Positions 16,296 through 24,845 of a stretch of 64,000 nt of DNA are shown one piece after another. The notes under the pieces were generated by a model. It worked only from the letters and a program-made list of their open reading frames with translations. It did no database searches and was not told the origin of the DNA. The position numbers were made by a program, and so were the translations under genes. Position 1 is the first letter of the stretch. The number at the start of each line of letters is the position of its first letter. Source of the DNA: Myxococcota bacterium (GTDB lineage: Bacteria > Myxococcota_A > UBA9160 > UBA6930); contig JANQOX010000005.1 in NCBI GenBank assembly GCA_028285625.1, positions 744,001 through 808,000 of the forward strand, read 5' to 3'.

Positions 16296-17936
16296 ATGGC
16301 CAAGACCGAGTTCGACGTCTGCGTGATCGGCACCGGGGCCGGCGGCGGCGTGATGATCGACCAGCTCACGGCGGCCGGGATGAGCGTGGTCGCGCTCGAG
16401 CGCGGCCCGGCGCTCAGCCTCGCCGAGTTCGACGACGACGAGCTGCGCAATCCGATCCGCGACCGGGTCTTCTCGCCCAACCAACTCGAGACCTGGCGCC
16501 CCGATGACCAGGCCGAGGCCGAGGTCGGCGCCCACAGCCAGATCGCGCACTGCGTGGGGGGCACGCTCACCCACTGGGCGGCCTGGTCCTGGCGCTTTCG
16601 ACCGGACGAGTTCAAGGTGCTCTCCACCGAGGGCCCGGTGGCCGGCGCGAGCCTTGCCGACTGGCCCATCGACTACGACGAGATGGAGCCCTGGTACGAC
16701 AAGGCCGAGTGGGACTTCGGCGTCGCCGGCGACGGCGCCGGCAACCCGTTCGCGGCGCCCCGCAAGCGGGGCTTCCCGAACCCGGTCCACCCCGAGCGGC
16801 GCTCGGCGCAGGTCTTCGGCCAGGGCGTGGAGGCGTCCGGGTACACGCACTTCCCGGTGCCGATGGCGATCAACTCGCAGCCCTACGGCGGGCGGCCGCG
16901 CTGCATGTACGGCGGCGCGTGCCGATCCTACGGCTGCCCCGTGCATGCGAAGGCCACCACGTTTTCGATCCACCTGCCGCGCGCCCAGGCGACGGGCCGG
17001 CTCGACCTGCGAGCCGAGGCCATGGTGTTCGAGCTGCCGGTGCGCGACGGCAAGGTGACCGGGGCGCGGTATCTCGATGCCAAGGGCGAAGCCCACGAGG
17101 TGCGTGCGCGTCAGGTCGTGCTGGCCGCCGGCACGATGGGCACGCCGCAGCTGCTGCTGCTCTCGGACGGGCTGGCCAACGGGTCCGGGCTCGTCGGCAA
17201 GAACCTGCAGTTCCACCACCACCCGGCGGCGCTCGGCGTCTTCGACGACGACCTGCGCACGTACACGGGCTTCGAGACCCACGGCGCCTTCGACGACCTG
17301 CACCCGAGCGACCCGAAGCGCGGCTTCATCCGCGGTGGTGTGGTGGCCGAACTCAACACGTTCACGCATCAGCCCATCGCGTTCGGGCTGCTCCTCGAGC
17401 CGGCCCTGCGCGGTGAGATGGCTTCCTTCGGCGCGTCGCTCAAGGATCGGCTGCGGGCCTTTCCGCGCACGCTCACGGTGGCGGGCATCTGTGAAGAGCT
17501 GCCCATGGAGAGCAACCGGGTCGAGCTCGACCCCGAGGTGAAGGACCGCTTCGGGCTGCCCGTCGTGCGGATCACGAAGCGCCAGCACCCCAACGACCTC
17601 GCCATGAATCGTTGGTACGAGAAGAAGATCATGGAGGTGGTGGAGGCCGCGGGAGCGAATCGCGTGGTCCCCGGGAGCCGGATCCCCGGGATCGGCATCA
17701 CCGAGGCACCGCAGAAGGGCAACGCGCACAACCACGGCACCTGCCGCATGGGCGACGACCCGAGCACCTCGGTCGTCGACCGCTGGTGCCGCAGCCACGA
17801 GGTGCCCAACCTGTGGATCGCCGACGCCAGCACCATGCCCACCAATGGGGGGTACAACCCCACGCTCACGATCCTGGCCAACGCCTACCGGGTGGCCGAC
17901 CACTTCGTGGGTGAAGCACGGAGGGCTTCGCTGTGA
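16296..17936 (+). CDS. GMC-family dehydrogenase, FAD subunit
   Basis: 546 residues. The FAD-binding GTGAGGG motif is at 11-17; HNHGTCRMG with its catalytic His is near 480, and the C-terminal FAD segment (NLWIADASTMPTNGGYNP) near 510. Length and organisation match the large subunit of gluconate/sorbitol-type membrane alcohol dehydrogenases. The downstream gene encodes the matching small subunit and overlaps by GTGA. No cytochrome c subunit is adjacent, so the electron acceptor must be encoded elsewhere. ATG 16296 follows GGGGGAA. Confidence 0.9.
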   Translation: MAKTEFDVCVIGTGAGGGVMIDQLTAAGMSVVALERGPALSLAEFDDDELRNPIRDRVFSPNQLETWRPDDQAEAEVGAHSQIAHCVGGTLTHWAAWSWRFRPDEFKVLSTEGPVAGASLADWPIDYDEMEPWYDKAEWDFGVAGDGAGNPFAAPRKRGFPNPVHPERRSAQVFGQGVEASGYTHFPVPMAINSQPYGGRPRCMYGGACRSYGCPVHAKATTFSIHLPRAQATGRLDLRAEAMVFELPVRDGKVTGARYLDAKGEAHEVRARQVVLAAGTMGTPQLLLLSDGLANGSGLVGKNLQFHHHPAALGVFDDDLRTYTGFETHGAFDDLHPSDPKRGFIRGGVVAELNTFTHQPIAFGLLLEPALRGEMASFGASLKDRLRAFPRTLTVAGICEELPMESNRVELDPEVKDRFGLPVVRITKRQHPNDLAMNRWYEKKIMEVVEAAGANRVVPGSRIPGIGITEAPQKGNAHNHGTCRMGDDPSTSVVDRWCRSHEVPNLWIADASTMPTNGGYNPTLTILANAYRVADHFVGEARRASL

Positions 17937-18559
17937 GTCGCACGAAGGGTCCCGTCCTTTCCCGGCGCGAGTTGTTGCAGCGCGGTGCGCTCTACGGCGG
18001 CGGCCTGTGGCTCGCCGGCCAGCTGTCGTTTCCCGAAGCGGCGAAGGCTGCGGCCGAGTCGAGCGAGCCCGCAACGTTCGGCCCCGAAGACTGGAAGGCA
18101 GTCGAGGCGATCACGGCACGCATCCTGCCCACCGACCAGGAGCCCGGGGCAAAGGAGGCGGGCTGCGTGAACTTCATCGACAAGGCCCTCGCCCACGAGG
18201 AGAAGGCATCCCTGCCGCTCTACGAGTCGGGCCTTCGCGGGCTCGAGGCGGCGAGCCAGAGGGCCCACGGCGCGCCCTTCGCTGAGCTCGACGCCGCGGC
18301 CCAGGATGCGCTGCTCGGTGCACTCGAGGCGGGCAGGACTGCGGGCTGGCCCGCAGACGCCGGGGACAGTGCGGTCTTCTTCGAGACGGTGCGTGTTCAC
18401 ACGGTGGTGGGCTTCCTGGCCGACCCCAAGTACGGCGGCAACCGCGACTTCGCCGGCTGGAAGGTGGCGGGTTACCCGGGCCCGCGACATCGGCGCGGGG
18501 GCTACCGGCCCGAGCAGGTGACGGGCGAGGCGCCCATCGACCCGATCTGGGAAGACTAG
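17933..18559 (+). CDS. Gluconate 2-dehydrogenase subunit 3 family protein (Tat-exported)
   Basis: 208 residues. The N-terminus carries a twin-arginine signal (SRRELLQ at about 10-16, then GALYGGGLWLAGQL), so it should be exported folded, probably carrying the FAD subunit with it. The mature part (DWKAVEAITARILPTD, later FLADPKYGGNRDFAGWK and GYPGPR) matches the small subunit of GMC membrane dehydrogenases. GTG start overlaps the stop of the FAD subunit (GTGA), indicating translational coupling. Confidence 0.9.
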   Translation: MSRTKGPVLSRRELLQRGALYGGGLWLAGQLSFPEAAKAAAESSEPATFGPEDWKAVEAITARILPTDQEPGAKEAGCVNFIDKALAHEEKASLPLYESGLRGLEAASQRAHGAPFAELDAAAQDALLGALEAGRTAGWPADAGDSAVFFETVRVHTVVGFLADPKYGGNRDFAGWKVAGYPGPRHRRGGYRPEQVTGEAPIDPIWED

Positions 18560-18579
18560 GGCCGGCCGCGAGAGTCCTA

Positions 18580-18585
18580 TATAGT
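18580..18585 (+). promoter_or_regulatory. Candidate -10 element (TATAGT)
   Basis: TATAGT within the AT-rich CTATATAG stretch lies 48 bases before the DUF1329 start. It is followed by a small inverted repeat, TGGCA (18585-18589) with TGCCA (18597-18601). No -35 box is evident. Confidence 0.35.
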
Positions 18586-18627
18586 GGCAGGTGAAATGCC
18601 ATTTGACTCCAGCCGCAGGGGTTCTCC

Positions 18628-19932
18628 ATGCGCGCCATCGCCACTTTCGCAGGCCTCGTCTTGGCGCTCGCCGCCCCCGCGGCGCTCGGTCAGGAGGACG
18701 CGGGCCCCGGCACGCCCGCCTTCGTCGAGGGCGACGTCATCACGCTCGACCGGGTCGAGGCTCTCAAGAACTTCCTCCCCGACCAGTTCTGGGCGAACCG
18801 GGACTTCTTCTTCTACGAGGGCATGAAGCTCGAGATCGGGCCCTCGTATCGCGACTACAGCCCGCCCGAGGTCTACCAGCGGGCCACCGAGCAGTACCAC
18901 GAGCAGGTCCGCCTCGGGCCCGAGAACAGCCTGATGGGCTACCGCGCGGGACAGCCCTTTCCGATGGACGAGATCGACTGCACCGGCGATCCGCAGGCCG
19001 GCGCGAAGGTGGCGTGGAACTTCGTGCGGCGTTGGTCGGGTGCCGGGGGGTCGGCCTCGTTCTACTACTCCTACTGGGACCGCGGTGAGGAGCTGCCGCT
19101 CTACTACGAGGGCGTCGGGCGCGGCGTGCAGCTCTCTCACCGGCCCGAGCCCCAGTACGACGAGTACGACGGCGATCTCTTCCGGGGCGAACGGCGTCTG
19201 TCCGCTTCGGGCCCCGAGGTGACGGCACCCTTCGACGCGCGCGGGATCTCGTTGCTCACGTACCGCTACAAGTCGTCCTACGGGCCCACGGCCGAGGCCA
19301 AGAACGACGACACGTGGGTCTACGTTCCGACGCTGCGCCGTGTGCGTCGCATCTCCTCCGCCCAACGCACCGATGCGATCTCCGGAACCGACTTCACCTT
19401 CGACGACCTGTTCAGCTTCAGCGGCATCGTCCCGCAGTACGACTGGTCGTGCATCGCCGAGCGCGATCTGGTCGCGCCGGTGAACTCGAAGGTCAAGGCG
19501 TACCCGTACGAGCGCGACCACAACTTCGGCCCGTACGGCCTGAGCTTTGCCGACGACCGCTGGGAGCTGCGCAAGGCGATCATGATCCGGTTCGATCCGC
19601 ACAATCCGGGCCACCCGTACGCCCACAAGGACATCTGGATCGACAAGGAGACCCTGGAGCCGCTCTACTCCTTTGCCTACGACCGCAAGGGCGAGCTCTG
19701 GAAGATCATCTGGCACAACCACCGCTGGAGCGACGACGACTTCGAGGAATACCAGGGTTGGGAGAACGTCCCGGAGCCTCGGGACCTGGGTGTCGTGTGT
19801 GACATCATCGTCAACGTGCAGACGGGCACCGGCAACCGGATCGAAATCTGGGACGCGAACGGCACACCGATGAAGAGCAAGGGCCGCGTTCGGCGCTTCA
19901 TCGACGTGGGCCGACTCACCCGCGGCCGTTGA
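18628..19932 (+). CDS. DUF1329 secreted protein
   Basis: 434 residues with a signal peptide cleaved near ALG-QED (residue 22). The mature protein is the DUF1329 beta-rich fold, related in style to outer-membrane lipoprotein carrier proteins. Typical features are Tyr/Trp-rich strands, GYRAGQPFP, DTWVYVPTLRRVRR and a PYERDHNFGPYG stretch. In hydrocarbon- and sterol-utilising bacteria DUF1329 proteins often accompany RND transporters and are thought to handle lipophilic substrates in the envelope; no transporter is adjacent here. It is followed by a sulfatase after 16 bases. Confidence 0.88.
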   Translation: MRAIATFAGLVLALAAPAALGQEDAGPGTPAFVEGDVITLDRVEALKNFLPDQFWANRDFFFYEGMKLEIGPSYRDYSPPEVYQRATEQYHEQVRLGPENSLMGYRAGQPFPMDEIDCTGDPQAGAKVAWNFVRRWSGAGGSASFYYSYWDRGEELPLYYEGVGRGVQLSHRPEPQYDEYDGDLFRGERRLSASGPEVTAPFDARGISLLTYRYKSSYGPTAEAKNDDTWVYVPTLRRVRRISSAQRTDAISGTDFTFDDLFSFSGIVPQYDWSCIAERDLVAPVNSKVKAYPYERDHNFGPYGLSFADDRWELRKAIMIRFDPHNPGHPYAHKDIWIDKETLEPLYSFAYDRKGELWKIIWHNHRWSDDDFEEYQGWENVPEPRDLGVVCDIIVNVQTGTGNRIEIWDANGTPMKSKGRVRRFIDVGRLTRGR

Positions 19933-19948
19933 GAGGAGGGACGAGCGA

Positions 19949-21610
19949 ATGAGTCGAGGTTCGAAGTGGGCGATCGGCGTGCTGCTGGTGCTCGTCACGC
20001 TCGGCACGCTGGTGGCCGTGCGAGGCCAGGAGATCGCGCTCGGTCTGATCGGGGCGATGATCAAGATGCGGGTGCCGGTCGGTCCCAACCAGGACATCAC
20101 CTGGGACCGAGGCGCTGATCCCGCGGCACGCGCTCCGTCGGAGCGGCCGCCCAACATCGTGCTGATCCTCGCCGACGACCTCGGCTGGAACGACCTCACC
20201 TTCGGCGGCGGGGGCGTCGCCGGGGGCACCGTGCCCACGCCGCACATCGACTCGATCGCCGCCGAGGGAGTGAGCTTCGCCAATGGCTATGCCGCCAACG
20301 GCACCTGCGCGCCGTCTCGCGCGGCCCTGATGTCGGGCCGCTACGGCACCCGCTTCGGCTTCGAATTCACACCGACGCCGCCCGGCATGATGCAGCTCGC
20401 GTCGCTCATGCCGCGGTCGTCGGATCGGCTGCGGTCTTCGATCCCGGTGGAGGGCGCCGAGTCGGTCGAGTACGACCGCATGGGCATGCCGGCCTCGGAG
20501 GTCACGATCGCCGAGCTGCTGAAGGAGCAGGACTACCACACGGTCCACATCGGCAAGTGGCACCTCGGACGCACGAACGGCATGGCACCGTTGGACCAGG
20601 GCTTCGACGAGAGCCTGCTGATGGCGAGTGGCCTCTACCTGCCCGAGGACCACCCCGGCGTCGTCAACGCCAAGCAGGACTTCGATCCGATCGATCGCTT
20701 CCTGTGGGCGGCGATGCGCTTCGCCGCCTCGTTCAACGGCGGGCCGGCCTTCGAGCCCGACGGCTACATCACCGACTACTACACCGAGCAGGCCGTCGAG
20801 GTGATCGAGGCCAACAAGGATCGCCCGTTCTTCCTGTACCTGGCGCACTGGGCGCCCCATACGCCGCTGCAGGCCACGCGCGAGGACTACGACGCGCTGT
20901 CGCACATCGAGCTGCACCGCGAGCGCGTCTACGCGGCCATGATCCGCAGTCTCGACCGCGGCGTAGGCCAGGTGCTCGACGCGCTGGCGCGCAACGGCCT
21001 CGAGGAGAACACGCTCGTGCTCTTCACGTCGGACAACGGCGGGGCGGGCTACATCGGTCTGCCCGAGGTCAACGACCCGTTCCGCGGCTGGAAGATCACG
21101 CTCTTCGAGGGCGGCATCCACGTGCCGTACTTCGCGAAGTGGCCGGTGGCCATTCCGGCCGGTGTCGAGGTCAGCGCGCCCGTGCATCACTTCGACATGT
21201 ACGCCACCGCAGCCGCCGCCGCGGGCGCCCCCGTGCCCGACGACCGCGAGATCGACGGCGTCGATCTCGTGCCCTTCGCGACCGGCGAGGCGGGCGGAGA
21301 TCCGCACGAGGCGCTCTTCTGGCGAAGCGGAGCCTCGCAGTCCGCGCTCGTCGGTGGCTGGAAGCTCAACGTGAGCGACCCGCCGGGCCGAAGCTGGCTC
21401 TTCGACCTGAGGAGCGACCCCACCGAGCAGCACGACCTCTCCGAGACGCGCCCCGAGAAGCTGGCCGAGCTCCAGGCTGCCCTGGCGGCCCACAACGCCG
21501 AGCAGGCCGAGCCCCTGTGGTCGAGCCAGCTCATGGCGCCCGTCAACGTCGACAAGGACCTGACCCAGCCCGACGCGCCCGACGACGACTACATCTACTG
21601 GTCGAACTGA
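19949..21610 (+). CDS. Arylsulfatase-type sulfatase
   Basis: 553 residues. An N-terminal hydrophobic segment (about 8-25) serves as signal or anchor. Metal-binding ADDLGWND is at about 75-82. The formylglycine motif C-A-P-S-R is at 120-124, followed by IGKWHLG (about 195-201). TSDNGG, with its metal-binding Asp-Asn, lies near 355, and the usual C-terminal LFDLRSDPTEQHDL is present. All key residues for a type I sulfatase appear intact. It probably removes sulfate from an extracellular ester. It is 16 bases after the DUF1329 gene, in an operon with GMC dehydrogenase genes, which hints at sulfated alcohols or sterols. Confidence 0.92.
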   Translation: MSRGSKWAIGVLLVLVTLGTLVAVRGQEIALGLIGAMIKMRVPVGPNQDITWDRGADPAARAPSERPPNIVLILADDLGWNDLTFGGGGVAGGTVPTPHIDSIAAEGVSFANGYAANGTCAPSRAALMSGRYGTRFGFEFTPTPPGMMQLASLMPRSSDRLRSSIPVEGAESVEYDRMGMPASEVTIAELLKEQDYHTVHIGKWHLGRTNGMAPLDQGFDESLLMASGLYLPEDHPGVVNAKQDFDPIDRFLWAAMRFAASFNGGPAFEPDGYITDYYTEQAVEVIEANKDRPFFLYLAHWAPHTPLQATREDYDALSHIELHRERVYAAMIRSLDRGVGQVLDALARNGLEENTLVLFTSDNGGAGYIGLPEVNDPFRGWKITLFEGGIHVPYFAKWPVAIPAGVEVSAPVHHFDMYATAAAAAGAPVPDDREIDGVDLVPFATGEAGGDPHEALFWRSGASQSALVGGWKLNVSDPPGRSWLFDLRSDPTEQHDLSETRPEKLAELQAALAAHNAEQAEPLWSSQLMAPVNVDKDLTQPDAPDDDYIYWSN

Positions 21611-21631
21611 CGCGCGAACCCGGGTGGACGC

Positions 21632-22261
21632 TCAGAACGACATGGAGTCGACGATCTCGAGCAGCGCCTCGCGGTTGCGTTCGAAGCGCCGACCGTCGGT
21701 GCCGGCCACGACGTTCACGCCCACGGTTCCCGCGAAAGCCTGAACCGTGATCCGCTGCGGGTCGCCCGCGTCGCCCGGAGCGTTCTCGATGCGCTGGACA
21801 CCCCGGGCGTCGCCCAGCTTCACCTCTTCGTAGGACGCGATGCTGCCGTCCTTGGCCTCCTGCCGGGCGCGGTCGAGGTTGGCCTTGCGGCTGGCTCGGG
21901 CGAGATCCGCGTCGCCGTAGTCGTTCACGACCACCGACACCGAGACGCCGGGGCTCGCCCCCAGGTCGGCGCGAAAACTCCCGGGTTCGTCCTCGCCCAC
22001 CTTCCAACCGGCGGGCAGGACCACCGTGAAGCCCGCCTTCGCGGTTACGGTGCGGGCCTTGCCGGACGAAGATGCACCCTGGGTGGTCTCGACCTTGTCA
22101 CTGGAACCGGCGGGGGCCGCCTGCTCTTCGCCCTGTCCGCCGGGCACGGAGGCCTCGACCTCGTCCGCGATCTCGCGGGCCTTCTTGAGCAGGTCGATCG
22201 CCGCCGCTTCGAGCGGTAGCAGCAGGGCGGCGAGCAGGGCGAGGACGGGTTGGATGCGCAT
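21632..22261 (-). CDS. Secreted DcrB/PsbP-like protein
   Basis: 209 residues with a signal peptide (cleavage near AAA-IDL, residue 22). A low-complexity Ala/Ser/Glu stretch (about 36-72) leads to a C-terminal domain (about 75-209) with AGFTVVLPAGWKV at its start and RNREALLEIVDSMSF at its end. Both are typical of the small DcrB/PsbP-type fold. Function unknown. Convergent with the sulfatase. Confidence 0.65.
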   Translation of the reverse strand: MRIQPVLALLAALLLPLEAAAIDLLKKAREIADEVEASVPGGQGEEQAAPAGSSDKVETTQGASSSGKARTVTAKAGFTVVLPAGWKVGEDEPGSFRADLGASPGVSVSVVVNDYGDADLARASRKANLDRARQEAKDGSIASYEEVKLGDARGVQRIENAPGDAGDPQRITVQAFAGTVGVNVVAGTDGRRFERNREALLEIVDSMSF

Positions 22262-22448
22262 GGCGAGACGCTACGCCAGGAGCGGCGCCGTTCGCACGCG
22301 CATGGGCAGGCGCGGGTTTCCCTTCGGCCCATCCTGGAGCCCCCAAGGCCGATCGGCTACGACTTGCTCCGTGTCGGAGACGCGCGTCCCCGGATCCGCA
22401 CGGCGTGCACGCGCCGTGCACTCGCTCGGCCGGGCCCAGTCGCCCCGA

Positions 22449-24845
22449 GTGATCCGTGGTGCGATCACGCTGGCGGTGGTGCTCGCCGCGCTCGCGGCCC
22501 TCGCCTGTGGCGAACGCGCAAGTCGATCCGGGGGAGAGGCTTCCGACGCGGCGCGCATCCGCGCGGCCATCGAGGCGGGGGATCTCCCGGCTGCACGGGC
22601 TGCGGCGCGCGACCTCGACCTCGCGCCCACCGATGACGCCGAGCTGCTGCTCGAACGCGCCGAGCTGCTGGTTCGCGCCGGCGAGGCGCCCCGTGCGCTC
22701 TGGGTGCTGGAGGACGGCGTCGCGCGCGTACCCGACGACGCGCGCGTGCAGCTCGCGCTGGCCAACGTGGCCCTCGGTCTCGGCGATCCGAGCCGGGCGC
22801 TCGAGGCGGCGCTCGCGGTCGCGCCCGCTCATGACCTCCACGCCGACGCGCTGCTGGTGCGCGCCCAGGCCGAGATGGCCCTCGGAGACCTCGACCGCGG
22901 GCTCGCGACCCTGGCCGAGATGGCCGACCAGCATCCCGACCGCCCCGAGTCGCGTCTGTTCGCCATCGCGACCCTCCTGAAGGAGGACCGCCAGGACGAG
23001 GCGGTTGCCCTGGCCCACGAGACCCGTGCGAGCCTCGGTGAGGGCGAGACCGCCGATGCCGGCCGCCGGTCGATCGACCTGCTGCTCGCGCAGGTTCGGG
23101 CGAAGGAGGGCGACCTGCCCGGGGCCACCGAGGCGGCGCGCGCGCTCGTCCTCGCCCAGCCCGGCGATCCCGCGGGTTGGGAGCTGTTCGCGCGGCTGCT
23201 GCTGGCGCAGAAGGAGACCGAGCAGCTGCTCCAACTCGTCGACGAAGTGTCGGCAGAGCCCGACGCGCCGGCCTTTCTCGCGGGCGTGCGCGCGCGCGCG
23301 CTCATCGTGCTGGGCCGGGACGACGAGGCCGAGGCGGTGATCACGGAGTTGGCGGCCCAGGCCGAGCACCCCGCTGGCGTGCTGCCGCTCGTCGAGTGGC
23401 ACCTGGCGCGCGATGCGGAGCAGGCGGCCGACGCCGCGCTCGACGACGCCATCGCGCGGTTTCCGCAGGACGCGAAGCTCCGCGCCGTGGCCGTCGAGAT
23501 CGCCCTCGCTCAGGAGAACGCCCCGCAGGCTCGCGAACGGCTGCGAGACCTGCGCGCGCAGGCCGGCCCGAGCCCCATGGTCGACTACCACGCGGCGCGC
23601 CTGCAGCTGCTCGAGGGCGACGAGCAGGGCGCGGCCGACGCGCTGATGGCCCTTGCTCCACGCTACGACGTGGCGGCGACGCAGTACTGGATCGGCGTCG
23701 CCCTCGAGCGCCTCGGCGATCTCGAGGGGGCACGGCGCCGCTACGGCCTGGCCCTCCGCCGCGATCCACGCTGGCTGCCCCCCTCCCACGCGTTGATGCG
23801 CCTCGCGCGCGAACGGGGCGATACCGACGAGCTGGGTGCCGTGGCTCTCCGGGTGGTGCGCGCGAACCCCGACGACCTGGGTGGCCACCTGGGGCTGGCC
23901 GAGGCGCTGCGGGCCGCCGGAGACCCGGGCGCCGTCCCTCATGCCGAGCGCCTGGTGGAGCGGTTTCCGGAGGAGACCCTCGCCCACCTGGCCCTGGCCA
24001 GTGCGCGCACGGGGGCCGGAGACGTCGAGGGCGCGCTCGCGACGCTCGATGCGGCCGAGGCGCAGCTCGGGCCCTCGGCGGCGATCGCGGAGCAACGCGC
24101 GCGTGCGCTCACGCGCAGCGGCCGCGCGGCCGAGGCCCTCGCCGGGGTCGACGCGGCCCTGGAACGCTGGCCGGGCGACGCGCGGCTGCACGCCACGCGA
24201 GCCGCGGTCCTCTTCACGCTGGGGCGCGGCGCCGAGGGCATCGCGGCGACGGACGAGGCCCTGGCGCAGGACCCCGACGCGCCCGCGCCTTTGCGCGAGC
24301 GCTGCGCCTGGCGGGTGGCCGCGTCGTCGGCCGGCGCGACGTCGCCCGAAACGGCCGTGGCCGACTGTCGCCGCTATCTCGGGATCCGCCCCGCGGACGG
24401 CGAGATCTGGCTGCTGCTCGGGCTCGCGCTCGAGTCCACGGGCGACCCGGCCGGTGCCACCGAGGCCTACCGGGAGGCGACCCGGCTCGTGCCGCGCAAC
24501 CCGCACGCGCACAACAACCTCGCCCTGCTGCTGGCCGAGGCCGGCGACCTGGAGGCGGCGCTGGCGTCGGCCCAGGAGGCCCACCGCCTGGCCGAGGCGG
24601 ACCCGAACGTGCTCGACACCCTTGGCGAGCTCTACCGGCGGAGCGGTCTGGTCGAACGCGCCATCTCGTTCCTCGAAGAAGCGCGCGAGGCCGCGCCCGG
24701 CAGCGATGCCGTGCGGCTGCACCTCGCCCTCGCGTATCGCGATGCGGGCCGGCCCGCCGAGGCGCGCGAGCTGCTCGATGGGCTTGCCCAGGGGCCCAAG
24801 GCCACGGCAGCCAGGGAGGCGCTCGATTCGCTCCCCGAGCAATAG
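22449..24845 (+). CDS. TPR-repeat lipoprotein, 798 aa
   Basis: Built almost entirely of tetratricopeptide repeats, about 18 helix pairs with recurrent signatures such as ALWVLEDGVARVPDD, LGDLEGARRRYGLALRRDP and AYREATRLVPRNPHAHNNLA. The suggested GTG 22449 gives a short lipoprotein-like leader ending in LAALAC-GE. An earlier in-frame GTG (22371) would add 26 residues, and neither has a clear ribosome site. It is probably a scaffold for protein interactions at the envelope. The 3' end overlaps the following sulfatase-superfamily lipoprotein by about 68 bases in another frame, so the two are likely expressed together. Confidence 0.85.
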   Translation: MIRGAITLAVVLAALAALACGERASRSGGEASDAARIRAAIEAGDLPAARAAARDLDLAPTDDAELLLERAELLVRAGEAPRALWVLEDGVARVPDDARVQLALANVALGLGDPSRALEAALAVAPAHDLHADALLVRAQAEMALGDLDRGLATLAEMADQHPDRPESRLFAIATLLKEDRQDEAVALAHETRASLGEGETADAGRRSIDLLLAQVRAKEGDLPGATEAARALVLAQPGDPAGWELFARLLLAQKETEQLLQLVDEVSAEPDAPAFLAGVRARALIVLGRDDEAEAVITELAAQAEHPAGVLPLVEWHLARDAEQAADAALDDAIARFPQDAKLRAVAVEIALAQENAPQARERLRDLRAQAGPSPMVDYHAARLQLLEGDEQGAADALMALAPRYDVAATQYWIGVALERLGDLEGARRRYGLALRRDPRWLPPSHALMRLARERGDTDELGAVALRVVRANPDDLGGHLGLAEALRAAGDPGAVPHAERLVERFPEETLAHLALASARTGAGDVEGALATLDAAEAQLGPSAAIAEQRARALTRSGRAAEALAGVDAALERWPGDARLHATRAAVLFTLGRGAEGIAATDEALAQDPDAPAPLRERCAWRVAASSAGATSPETAVADCRRYLGIRPADGEIWLLLGLALESTGDPAGATEAYREATRLVPRNPHAHNNLALLLAEAGDLEAALASAQEAHRLAEADPNVLDTLGELYRRSGLVERAISFLEEAREAAPGSDAVRLHLALAYRDAGRPAEARELLDGLAQGPKATAAREALDSLPEQ